DNA of 64,000 bases from an uncultured Saprospiraceae bacterium (lineage in GTDB: Bacteria; Bacteroidota; Bacteroidia; Chitinophagales; Saprospiraceae), in NCBI GenBank assembly GCA_937941765.1, contig CALDGQ010000061.1:1-64000 (forward strand), read 5' to 3'. This document shows, piece after piece, positions 10,015-17,963 of this stretch. Made by a program: the position numbers and the translations under genes. A model generated the notes under the pieces. It saw nothing but the letters and a program-made list of their open reading frames with translations. It had not been told where the DNA came from and did no database searches. Each line of letters starts with the position of its first letter. Position 1 is the first letter of the stretch.

Positions 10015-11060
10015 TGTTTAAATTTAAATTTAAAGAAAAGATAGATGTATATGAAAATACCAGCACAATTCAGACAATGAATGAAGCTGCATTTTTCAGA
10101 GGGCGGGAAGCATCAAACGAGAGTAATACTATTTTTGAATACAAAGATTTTAAAAAAGAACTCTATAGAATAGATACCTATTTACGAGGTTTTGTTGTAT
10201 ACCCCAAGCATTTTGTTGTTACCGTAACGAGAAACGAAATGCGTCAATATCGTATTAGTTACAATTTAGAATACTGCGAGGATAATAAAAAGGAATTCTT
10301 TTTCGGTACAGAATTAAAAAGTGGAATTCTTATCGAGAGCCTTGATTTTAAACAATTGTCTTTTGTGTTAAAAGAAACAGGAAAGAAATTATGGGAAGTT
10401 GAACATAATAATGCTAGCAATCGCTATGAAGGGGAATTGTTATATTGTTTTGGAAAAACAAATCCTGATTCAGAAGAAAAAAAACTTTACTGCATTAATG
10501 TAAAAACTAATAAAAAAGTATGGGTATCACCTGAAAAATTTGAAGAAAATTTTAGGCTAGAATATAAAATGGGATTATTTGTATATGGAAATAAATTATT
10601 TCTTTCAAATAAGAGAAATAAAAAATTATATATGTTCGACAAGCAAAATGGACAAGTAATGAAATCCTGGCAATTTTCATCTCCTCCTGTATCGTATAAC
10701 AACAAAATCGGTAGTATTTCAACATTTTTAGAAGAACTAGATTTAGATACTATGGAATTCGAAAAAACAGATTTGCGCCCAGAATTGTTAAAACATACTG
10801 TAGAAGTGTCAGGATTACATGGACCTGTAGGATATATAGCTGATGGTTTGGGTTTTATTGCCAAATTTGAAAATCGACCAAGCGTTAGAAATCAAGACTA
10901 CACTTTATATGCTTTCGATTTGAGTAGTCAAAAAATTGTTTGGAAACATGCATTTGATTATATACGACTCAAAAACTTCCGCGATATCAAATACGTCAAC
11001 GGCAAACTATACTTCCTAAGAGGAGATGGAGAACTCCACATCTTCGAAAAACAAACCTAA
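10014..11060 (+). CDS. Cytosolic PQQ-like beta-propeller protein, candidate immunity protein
   Basis: The 348-residue protein has no signal peptide or membrane segment. Its repeating blades fit a PQQ/BamB-like propeller: GKKLWEVEH, KLYCINVKTNKKVWV, KLYMFDKQNGQVMKSW, TLYAFDLSSQKIVWKHAF and KLYFLRGDGELHIFEK. The ATG at 10014 shares one base with the upstream TGA; a GTG at 10011 is the alternative start. This overlap implies translational coupling to the giant LRR protein. A small cytosolic protein coupled to the 3' end of a large secreted multidomain protein with a variable C-terminus is the usual layout of an effector and its immunity partner, so I infer that role. It could instead be an assembly or regulatory partner. 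The last 100 bases use far more C-ending codons than the rest of the gene. Confidence 0.65.
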   Translation: MFKFKFKEKIDVYENTSTIQTMNEAAFFRGREASNESNTIFEYKDFKKELYRIDTYLRGFVVYPKHFVVTVTRNEMRQYRISYNLEYCEDNKKEFFFGTELKSGILIESLDFKQLSFVLKETGKKLWEVEHNNASNRYEGELLYCFGKTNPDSEEKKLYCINVKTNKKVWVSPEKFEENFRLEYKMGLFVYGNKLFLSNKRNKKLYMFDKQNGQVMKSWQFSSPPVSYNNKIGSISTFLEELDLDTMEFEKTDLRPELLKHTVEVSGLHGPVGYIADGLGFIAKFENRPSVRNQDYTLYAFDLSSQKIVWKHAFDYIRLKNFRDIKYVNGKLYFLRGDGELHIFEKQT

Positions 11061-11241
11061 ACAACCCAACTAAAACCTAGCAAAACAAACACCAAAAGCA
11101 ACAAGGTCCATCCACACCAAAATTGCGCATCCAAAATTCATAATAAAGTAAACCGTTTATCGCCAAAGCGAAAAAGCGGCTAAGAAGCGTATGCTACTTA
11201 GCACCAATTTTATTTTATTAATGATCACAAAAAGTAACACC

Positions 11242-13830
11242 ATGATGCGTTTACACCAAAAAAGAATAGGTATTTGGATGATTTTATTTTGTTTGATGAG
11301 TACATTCCTGCATGCTGGGATTGTTATCTCGGATGTTGTGGGAAGTTCCGATGCACCTTGTGAGGGCTCTTTTCACCTTTTAATAGAAGGAACTGCTGGT
11401 CCATTTGATATTGAAATAGAGACAGGTGGAAGTATTGTTACCTCTCATGATGATGTTGAGAATTTTGATGAAGCTATCCCAGGATTGTGTAGTGGGTTTT
11501 ATAGTGTTATGGTAGAGAATACTTTTGGGTGTATTAATTATTATTATGTGGATATAAGGCATTGTGATTTTCAATTTGAATTTAATATTCAACAACCAGA
11601 AGGTTGTAATTCGAATGATGGTTACATAAATGTTGGATCTGGACCAAATGGTTCAACGACTATTGGAGGAGCTACTTTGCCTTTGCATATTGAGTGGAGT
11701 ACTGGTGTCATATATAATAATGCAAGTGGCTTGCAAGGAATATCTAATGTTGGCCCAGGTTCCTATTTTGTTACTGTTACTGATTCTGGGGGCTGTACAG
11801 ATATAGGTTCCATTTCTCTGTATGCAGACTCCGAAATAGAATTAGAAATTTTTAATTTAGCAGGAAGTTGTAGTGGAGATAACAATGGAATTTCAGAAGT
11901 TATTGCATTTTCCCCAAATGGTCAGACAACTAATTTTACTTATAATTGGACAAATGGAGAAACAGAAGCTATTGCCAAAAGTCTTTGGCCAGGTTGGAGT
12001 TGCGTAACTGTTACCGATAATTTTTCAAATTGTGAAGCCATTGCTTGTGTTGAAATAAAAACTATTCAACCAAATTCAATTCCTTTTGAACCAAGTTATA
12101 CTGCGATACCTTATTGTTATTCTGATGAACTTGAAAATGGTCAATTGGTTTATCATCCTCAGGGCGGAACTCCTCCTTTTAATTTTGAATGGGATTCACC
12201 ATTAATTCATGGTGGTGGAAGTAAAAGTTATTTACCAGCAGGTACATATGCAGTTACAATTACCGACCATTGTGGGGAAACTTTTGAAAGTAATTATGAA
12301 ATAATTAAAACTCATCTAAATCTTAATGCTGTAATATTTGAAGATTGTGGAGATGCAACTCAAGACGATACAGGTGCAATTATACTTGATCCAGGGGCAA
12401 CTCCAACTAATTTTGAACCATTTACCTATAATTGGGACCAGACTTGGGATAATGATATTGGATTTGATCCACCATTTGATACCAATGAAATCACTGGATT
12501 ACGGCATTGGGGCTATTTAGTAACAGTTACAGATGCTATAGGTTGTGTAAGAGAAGAGACTTTTCATGTTCCATGGGGTGAAACTGAATGGCATGTGAAG
12601 GAAGGAGTTTATGATGGCATATGGGATTCGGAGACTGGAATACTCTATGCAGATGCATGTGAATTAAGGCAATATTGTGGTCTGAATGAAGTAGAAGATA
12701 GTGAAACATCAACCACTCCTCTTGGTGGATATCAAGATGAAAATGGTTGTTATATCTCAATGCATTGCGAATTTAATAACGAACAACTTTATCCTATTTA
12801 CGGATCTTATGAAAGTGATGAACAAATAATTTTAAACGGTGATAATTGTATAAAGACAACTCATTGTCTATTCTTACCGGATGTTGATTTACAAGAACGG
12901 GATGGAATACATTACAGAGTTGTTATTAAGGAATCGCAAACAATTACAGATGACGCGTTTTATATCTTATCTGAAGATGAAACCACAGGAGATTGTACAA
13001 GGAGTACATTCTGCTTCGGTGAACTAAAAGGTGAAGAATCAATTTCTTGTACGGAAGTTCCAATTGACAATGATCCTGATGAAGAAATAGAGGATACGAA
13101 CTCTCCTACATTACAAGATTGTGATAATCCAAATGAGGCTTATGAATATGTTTACGATGAAGGATGCGATATAGCATATTATTGTTTAGTTGATGGTGTA
13201 ACTGAGCGAGTTGCTTGGATTGATGGACCAGAAGTACAACCTTGTCGATGGATGAAAATTGGGTCTGACGGAAAGCCTTACACATACAATATCAGAGCAT
13301 TTTGTGATTGTCATTGGGAGTATATTAATGAACGAGAAATAAATGGACAACAAATTATGCAAAGCGCAACAGTATTCCTCAGTGATGTAGGAATAGTTTG
13401 GAATGGTGTTCACCTATACAAGGACAATACTGCTATCCCCACTTGCGGAGAATTAATGTATGAATGTCAATCTGATGGATTTCAAAGGCAGGAAATTCAA
13501 ACAGATGTAGCTGATTCTGATTCACAAAGATTTGAGGGGACTTCAAAACATCAAAATGAGAAAATATATGTAGAAAACTTCAAAATAGCACCCAACCCAT
13601 TCACCGACAACTTCACCATCTACGCAAACAACATAAATGAAACCTTCCAAGGAGAAGTAAATCTAATCAACTTCCTAGGACAAACAGTCTACCAAAAAAA
13701 GACGACCTTCGACAAAGACAACTCCATAACTTACATAGGAGGCTTTGATCATCTCTTACCGGGCATTTACAGCCTTACAGTACAAAGAGACAATGAAATA
13801 GTCATGTATGAAATTCTAGTAAAAATTTAA
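11242..13830 (+). CDS. SprB-repeat secreted protein with T9SS type A sorting domain
   Basis: An 862-residue secreted protein. The ATG at 11242 is chosen because a standard signal peptide follows it (MMRLHQKRIG, then a hydrophobic run ending near HAG); the frame is open from 11191. Four beta-sandwich units resembling SprB/PKD repeats are recognisable by endings such as GSYFVTVTDSGGC, GWSCVTVTD, GTYAVTITDHCG and GYLVTVTDAIGC. A Cys-rich, acidic middle part (about residues 450-760) is unrecognised. The last 80 residues are a T9SS type A domain (IAPNPFTDNF..., LPGIYSLTVQRD). It probably functions as an adhesive or structural surface protein. The gene begins 181 bp after the propeller gene and ends at a strong terminator, so co-transcription with the toxin pair is possible but unproven. 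Its 3' 170 bases shift to C-ending codons. Confidence 0.85.
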   Translation: MMRLHQKRIGIWMILFCLMSTFLHAGIVISDVVGSSDAPCEGSFHLLIEGTAGPFDIEIETGGSIVTSHDDVENFDEAIPGLCSGFYSVMVENTFGCINYYYVDIRHCDFQFEFNIQQPEGCNSNDGYINVGSGPNGSTTIGGATLPLHIEWSTGVIYNNASGLQGISNVGPGSYFVTVTDSGGCTDIGSISLYADSEIELEIFNLAGSCSGDNNGISEVIAFSPNGQTTNFTYNWTNGETEAIAKSLWPGWSCVTVTDNFSNCEAIACVEIKTIQPNSIPFEPSYTAIPYCYSDELENGQLVYHPQGGTPPFNFEWDSPLIHGGGSKSYLPAGTYAVTITDHCGETFESNYEIIKTHLNLNAVIFEDCGDATQDDTGAIILDPGATPTNFEPFTYNWDQTWDNDIGFDPPFDTNEITGLRHWGYLVTVTDAIGCVREETFHVPWGETEWHVKEGVYDGIWDSETGILYADACELRQYCGLNEVEDSETSTTPLGGYQDENGCYISMHCEFNNEQLYPIYGSYESDEQIILNGDNCIKTTHCLFLPDVDLQERDGIHYRVVIKESQTITDDAFYILSEDETTGDCTRSTFCFGELKGEESISCTEVPIDNDPDEEIEDTNSPTLQDCDNPNEAYEYVYDEGCDIAYYCLVDGVTERVAWIDGPEVQPCRWMKIGSDGKPYTYNIRAFCDCHWEYINEREINGQQIMQSATVFLSDVGIVWNGVHLYKDNTAIPTCGELMYECQSDGFQRQEIQTDVADSDSQRFEGTSKHQNEKIYVENFKIAPNPFTDNFTIYANNINETFQGEVNLINFLGQTVYQKKTTFDKDNSITYIGGFDHLLPGIYSLTVQRDNEIVMYEILVKI

Positions 13831-13842
13831 AATAAAACAAAA

Positions 13843-13875
13843 AAACGGAGTTGCACCAACAATGCAACTCCGTTT
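13843..13875 (+). terminator. Rho-independent terminator of the SprB-repeat gene
   Basis: A perfect 13-base-pair stem (AAACGGAGTTGCA and its complement) with a seven-base loop is followed by a T-rich run, 12 bp after the stop at 13830. Confidence 0.9.
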
Positions 13876-13921
13876 AATTTTTAATTAATAACAATAAATT
13901 CACAAAAAACAAAAACAAAAA

Positions 13922-13950
13922 AAAAGCCATCTAAAACAAGATGACCTTTT
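13922..13950 (-). terminator. Terminator of the ferredoxin gene
   Basis: Two five-base-pair stem segments (AAAAG/CTTTT and CATCT/AGATG) are separated by a small internal loop. On the minus strand a long T-rich run follows. It lies 28 bp beyond the ferredoxin stop codon. Confidence 0.75.
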
Positions 13951-13977
13951 CAAAATATCTTTAAAAGCTAAGAAAAA

Positions 13978-14325
13978 CTAGACGTGTAATCTTTCTTTCC
14001 TAGCCAACAATTGTTCTTCTGTCTCAACGCGATCAGGATCAGGAACACAACAATCAACGGGGCAAACTGCTGCACATTGAGGTTCCTCATGAAAACCTTT
14101 GCACTCCGTACACTTATCTGGTGCGATGAAATAGTAGTCATCTTCTACCGGCTTCAATTGCTCATCCACAGAAACTTCTTTGCCGTCTTCCAAGGTGTAC
14201 ATGCCTTTCACGCCGGTGCCATCCGCTATCGCCCATTCTACACCACCTTCGTAAATTGCATTGTTTGGGCACTCAGGTTCACAAGCGCCACAATTGATAC
14301 ATTCATCAGTTATCGTAATTGCCAT
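13978..14325 (-). CDS. fdx: 4Fe-4S dicluster ferredoxin
   Basis: A 115-residue soluble electron carrier with two [4Fe-4S] sites. The first ligand set is C9, C12, C15 and C19 ([11 protein letters not shown]). The second has the extended spacing C72-x2-C75-x8-C84-x3-C88 typical of the Allochromatium vinosum ferredoxin group, with C92 and C93 completing the site (CPVDCC). A charged C-terminal tail ([15 protein letters not shown]) also fits that group. About 45 residues separate the two motifs, longer than in clostridial ferredoxins but usual for Bacteroidota. It is transcribed alone from a canonical promoter at 14405-14436 and ends at its own terminator. The redox partner cannot be inferred from the neighbours. 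Confidence 0.95.
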   Translation of the reverse strand: MAITITDECINCGACEPECPNNAIYEGGVEWAIADGTGVKGMYTLEDGKEVSVDEQLKPVEDDYYFIAPDKCTECKGFHEEPQCAAVCPVDCCVPDPDRVETEEQLLARKERLHV

Positions 14326-14404
14326 TATAATTCGTTCTTTTTATTATTACACTGTAATTTAAGTTGCTTTACATTTTGAATAGATTATTTGAGTGTAATT
14401 ACCA

Positions 14405-14436
14405 CAAAAGTATTATTATCGGGGCTATAAATCAAA
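14405..14436 (-). promoter_or_regulatory. Canonical Bacteroidota promoter for the ferredoxin gene
   Basis: On the minus strand the -33 box TTTG (14436-14433) and the -7 box TACTTTTG (14412-14405, matching TAnnTTTG) are exactly 20 bases apart, the expected spacing for the Bacteroidota primary sigma factor. The predicted start of transcription is near 14398, giving a leader of about 70 bases. This is the best promoter match I found in the window. Confidence 0.8.
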
Positions 14437-14463
14437 TATAAGTCCTCAATAATTAAGTATTCC

Positions 14464-15354
14464 ATGAGTATAACTATCAAAACGCCTAAAGAGTTCAGCT
14501 TTAAAGAGTGTTATCGCTTTTTGGATCGGTCGGATAAGGAATGTTTGCATGATGTAAAAGACAGCAAAGTTTACAAATTATTGACGATTCAGGGACAATT
14601 ATTGTTGATTGAAATTGAGCATTCTAAGGATATACTCCTTATCAATTGTCTAAATAAGCGGGTCAATAAATCAGAAAAAACTGCGATCATTGAATATGTA
14701 AATGAATGGTGGGATTTGGAAGTGTCATTGGCTCCTTTTTACAAATTTTGTAAGAGCGATCCAATGTTGAAAAAGTTGGTTAAAAATCATCGTGGATTAA
14801 GAATGATTGGTTTTCCAGATTTATTTGAATGTTTGGTTTGGGCAATAATTGGTCAACAAATAAATTTAAATTTCGCTTACAGTATCAAACAACGTTTTGT
14901 AGAAAAATATGGAACTTCATTAGAACATAAAGGTCAAAAATATTACCTTTTTCCGGATGCGAATGCGGTTAGTCAATTGACTGTTGAAGCATTAAAAGAA
15001 CTGAAATTTTCAAGACAAAAAGCAAATTATACCATCAATGTGGCCAATGCAATTTTACTAGACGGATTGGACAAAAATAAGTTGGTGAAATTAGGGTATG
15101 ACGAGGCTAAAAATGAATTGAAAAAGATAAAAGGAATTGGTGATTGGACCGCCGATTATGCATTGATGAAATGTATCCGCTATCCCAATGCGATTCCATT
15201 AGGGGATGTTGGGCTTCATAATGCGCTCAAAGAACAATTAAAGATGAGTACTAAACCGACTAAAGCAGCGTTAATTAAGTTTGGTACTGAATGGGGTACT
15301 CATAATGGTTATATTTGTTTTTACCTTTGGCGCAGTTTATTGAAGGATAATTAA
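14464..15354 (+). CDS. DNA-3-methyladenine glycosylase, AlkA type
   Basis: A 296-residue base-excision repair glycosylase that removes alkylated purines from DNA. The HhH-GPD core is clear: the FECLVWAIIGQQINLNFA segment around residues 120-137, the helix-hairpin-helix LKKIKGIGDWTADYA around 221-235, and the general-base aspartate D248 in IPLGDVGLHNAL. An N-terminal beta domain of about 100 residues matches the TBP-like domain of AlkA. No Ada-type methyl-transfer domain is fused. It starts at the ATG at 14464, divergent from the ferredoxin gene across 138 bp. No canonical promoter or terminator was found for it. Confidence 0.92.
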   Translation: MSITIKTPKEFSFKECYRFLDRSDKECLHDVKDSKVYKLLTIQGQLLLIEIEHSKDILLINCLNKRVNKSEKTAIIEYVNEWWDLEVSLAPFYKFCKSDPMLKKLVKNHRGLRMIGFPDLFECLVWAIIGQQINLNFAYSIKQRFVEKYGTSLEHKGQKYYLFPDANAVSQLTVEALKELKFSRQKANYTINVANAILLDGLDKNKLVKLGYDEAKNELKKIKGIGDWTADYALMKCIRYPNAIPLGDVGLHNALKEQLKMSTKPTKAALIKFGTEWGTHNGYICFYLWRSLLKDN

Positions 15355-15407
15355 AAACTTATTTGACAGCTTAATGACATAAACCATTTAAGACTCCAAT
15401 TGTTATA

Positions 15408-15415
15408 TATATTTG
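15408..15415 (+). promoter_or_regulatory. Possible -7 box upstream of the desaturase gene
   Basis: TATATTTG matches the Bacteroidota TAnnTTTG box, 162 bp before the desaturase start. The -33 position holds only TTTA at 17-base spacing, so this is a weak candidate. Confidence 0.25.
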
Positions 15416-15577
15416 GAATATTGATCTAGATTACGTCGTTAGAAATACTCGCTATAAACAACTATATCTGCGCTTTCTGCCTTGTACTTCAAACCAATTT
15501 CCCCTAATCTATAATGACATCGAAATATTAAATGGTATTAATTGTATAGTTTCAAAATTTAAAGCATCTTCACGTCC

Positions 15578-16687
15578 ATGCAAAAACACACACCACTCAA
15601 ATTTTCACGTAGAAATAATGAATTTTTTTCTACAGTTACCAAAAGAGTAAATAACTACTTCAAAGAGGCACAAATTTCTAAACATGCCAATACTACTATG
15701 ATTGTCAAAACGATCATTTTAATGACAGGCTATGTGCTTCCATTTATCCTAATGTTATTCTACAATTTTCCACCGGTAGTCGCATTGTCATTATGGTTTG
15801 TAATGGGACTTGCAAAAGCTGGGATTGGTATGAGCGTGATGCATGATGCCAACCATGGTGCGTACTCCGCTAATCAAAAAGTAAATAAATTGTTAGGTTC
15901 TACTTTGTATATGTTAGGTGGAGCTGTATTGAATTGGAAATTGCAACACAATGTGCTTCATCACACTTATACGAACATTACCCACATGGATGAAGATATT
16001 GGTGCCAAAGGTGGTTTGAGATTTACTCCTCACACCGAATTGAAAACCAATCATAAATGGCAATACATTTACGCTTTTTTCCTTTATGGTGCGACGACTT
16101 TATATTGGGTGTTTGCAAAGGATTTTATACAATTTAATAAGTATACCAAAACTGGAGTTTACAAGGGAGATGAAAATGACATTAAAAGAGATGCAGTAAA
16201 AATTGCTTTGATAAAAATTGGTTACTTCGCTGCGTTTTTTGGATTACCGATTTTTGTATTTGGTTCTCCAGCATGGATCGTATTGACAGGTTTTTGTATC
16301 ATGCATTTTGTTGCTGGTATTATTCTGACAGTCGTCTTTCAACTAGCACATACAGTCGATGAAACCACCCATCCTTTGCCGGATGAGCACGGCAGTATTG
16401 ATAACAACTGGGCCATTCACCAAATGAATACGACCGTCAATTTTTCTCGTAAAAATAAATTGATTTCTTGGTATGTTGGTGGATTGAATTTTCAAGTAGA
16501 ACATCACTTGTTTCCAACAATTTGTCATGTCCATTATCCTGAAATAGCAGAGATTGTAAAAGAAACTGCGGAGGAATTTAATATTCCATATTTGGAAAAT
16601 CCAACTTTTTATGATGCTTTGAAATCACATGTTGCTGCTTTAAAGAAGTTTGGACATATCACAACTTTGGAAGAGGCGATTGTTTAA
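15578..16687 (+). CDS. Membrane fatty acid desaturase (acyl-lipid/acyl-CoA type)
   Basis: A 369-residue integral membrane di-iron desaturase that introduces a double bond into fatty acyl chains using oxygen. The three histidine boxes are H89-DAN-H93, H124-NVL-HH129 and Q306-VE-HH310. Hydrophobic segments around residues 44-80, 160-180 and 205-250 would form the membrane hairpins. A glutamine opening the third box is characteristic of front-end desaturases (delta-5/delta-6 types), yet no cytochrome b5 domain is fused, so electrons must come from a separate carrier. A ferredoxin is encoded 1.3 kb away but nothing shows a functional link. It starts at the ATG at 15578; neighbouring genes are unrelated. 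Regiospecificity cannot be read from sequence. Confidence 0.93.
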   Translation: MQKHTPLKFSRRNNEFFSTVTKRVNNYFKEAQISKHANTTMIVKTIILMTGYVLPFILMLFYNFPPVVALSLWFVMGLAKAGIGMSVMHDANHGAYSANQKVNKLLGSTLYMLGGAVLNWKLQHNVLHHTYTNITHMDEDIGAKGGLRFTPHTELKTNHKWQYIYAFFLYGATTLYWVFAKDFIQFNKYTKTGVYKGDENDIKRDAVKIALIKIGYFAAFFGLPIFVFGSPAWIVLTGFCIMHFVAGIILTVVFQLAHTVDETTHPLPDEHGSIDNNWAIHQMNTTVNFSRKNKLISWYVGGLNFQVEHHLFPTICHVHYPEIAEIVKETAEEFNIPYLENPTFYDALKSHVAALKKFGHITTLEEAIV

Positions 16688-17032
16688 TAAAGCAAATTCA
16701 AAATTGTAATATAAAAGTATTAACCAACCAAGTTGGAATGTACTATAAAAAATAAATTCAAGACTCGTATTTAATTTGTTGCATATTGGCCTTGATAAAA
16801 AGAAAAGCAGGGTTTTGAAGCGGGTGGCGGATTCTATATGTCTGACGGAGGAGTTTATAGAATCTAGACTTTTTGTTTCTTTTTTGTCAATGAAAAAAGA
16901 AAAAGAACAAGAATCCTCGAAATTCAAAATTGGAATGGAATGTTATTGATGATTATTCTTTTTGTTGAAAATCGTATTTCTTAGATTCAAAACTATGCTG
17001 TTAGTTGTTCAGTCTGTCGCTCCTAAATAAAT
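16688..17032. other. Convergent intergenic region with a two-hairpin element
   Basis: Between the convergent desaturase and DUF4846 genes lies non-coding sequence with two hairpins. One has nine-base arms at 16830-16838 and 16856-16864. The second has ten-base arms at 16876-16885 and 16893-16902 (T-rich against A-rich, seven-base loop) and could act as a terminator in either direction. The segment 16815-16905 is more GC-rich and more structured than the rest of the gap. Confidence 0.5.
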
Positions 17033-17839
17033 CTAAAAATGCCTCAAATCTTCTGGATTAAAACTCCATTCAGGAGTTGAAAAAGGCGCTGATTTAAGTT
17101 CATACCAAGGACTAAGTTGTTTGTTCATCGGATTCAATAAAATCTGTGTATCCTGTGCAGGCATATAACTTTGAGCAAGCATATAAATTTTCTCCCCAGT
17201 GGATCTATTAATCGCCATATCAACAACGATAACGGCATGACCATAAGGTCTTCCTTTCTGAATAAACGTATCTCCAATTTCCATTTTCATAAATGGTCTT
17301 TGTTTTAATTCAGCACGCAAAGAAGCGGTGTTGGCATAAGAAAAAATTTGAATCATGTATTTCCTAAAATTGGAGTAGCTTTCATTTCCTTTGGCAAATT
17401 CTTTGAAATATCGTGGCTTCCCATCCGATAGATAGTTGAATTTTATTTCCCCAATTCTTTTTTCTTTAAATAAATATTCTCCTCTCAATCTCATAACAGC
17501 ATCTGCACATTGTTGTAAATTCAATTGGTCCAAATCCATGTCAACAACTGCTGCATACACACCTCGGTTGGTTTTGGTGCTACCATCAAAGTGTAATACT
17601 TCACTGCCTTCAGGTTTTAATGGAAGATCTCGTAGATATTGTCCAAATGAGTTTTGTCCAACTTCAACTCGTTCATATCCCGCTGGTACGCTAAAACGAG
17701 TTTCAATGGTGTTGCCGATTGGATTCTTGACAAGTACTTTCTTTGTTGGAGAATTGATTGCTACTGATTTAGAGGTTGATTCATCAGTTGCGCAACTAAA
17801 GAGAAGAATGATTGATAATATTGGGAGTATGGTTTTCAT
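17033..17839 (-). CDS. DUF4846-family lipoprotein
   Basis: A 268-residue lipoprotein of unknown function. The N-terminus carries a short signal peptide with lipobox LFSC, so C16 should be lipidated and the protein anchored in the cell envelope. The mature part fits DUF4846: the opening FSVPAGYERV, the GQYLRDLPLKPEGS segment near residues 67-80, and GRPYGHAVIVVDMA and YMLAQSYMPAQD towards the C-terminus. The conserved H and D residues of the GHAVIVVD segment recall papain-like or NlpC-like folds, but I would not assign an activity. The gene stands alone, convergent with the desaturase gene. Confidence 0.8.
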   Translation of the reverse strand: MKTILPILSIILLFSCATDESTSKSVAINSPTKKVLVKNPIGNTIETRFSVPAGYERVEVGQNSFGQYLRDLPLKPEGSEVLHFDGSTKTNRGVYAAVVDMDLDQLNLQQCADAVMRLRGEYLFKEKRIGEIKFNYLSDGKPRYFKEFAKGNESYSNFRKYMIQIFSYANTASLRAELKQRPFMKMEIGDTFIQKGRPYGHAVIVVDMAINRSTGEKIYMLAQSYMPAQDTQILLNPMNKQLSPWYELKSAPFSTPEWSFNPEDLRHF

Positions 17840-17909
17840 ATGATAGGAACGTTGGATATGAAGTGGAAATTGTCTTTTGAACCATTAAGAGCATTGAAGA
17901 AACAAAAAA

Positions 17910-17938
17910 AAGCTGAGGCACGATAAGCACCCCAGCTT
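17910..17938 (-). terminator. Terminator of the small lamin-tail T9SS gene
   Basis: Nine-base arms (AAGCTGAGG and CCCCAGCTT) with one mismatch form a hairpin. On the minus strand eight T follow. It lies 26 bp beyond the stop at 17964. Confidence 0.85.
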
Positions 17939-17963
17939 CATTATAAAGTAATTAAACTTATAA

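Noticed and set aside
13978..16687. Ferredoxin and desaturase as a functional operon
   Set aside because: They lie on opposite strands with a DNA repair gene between them; proximity alone is not evidence.
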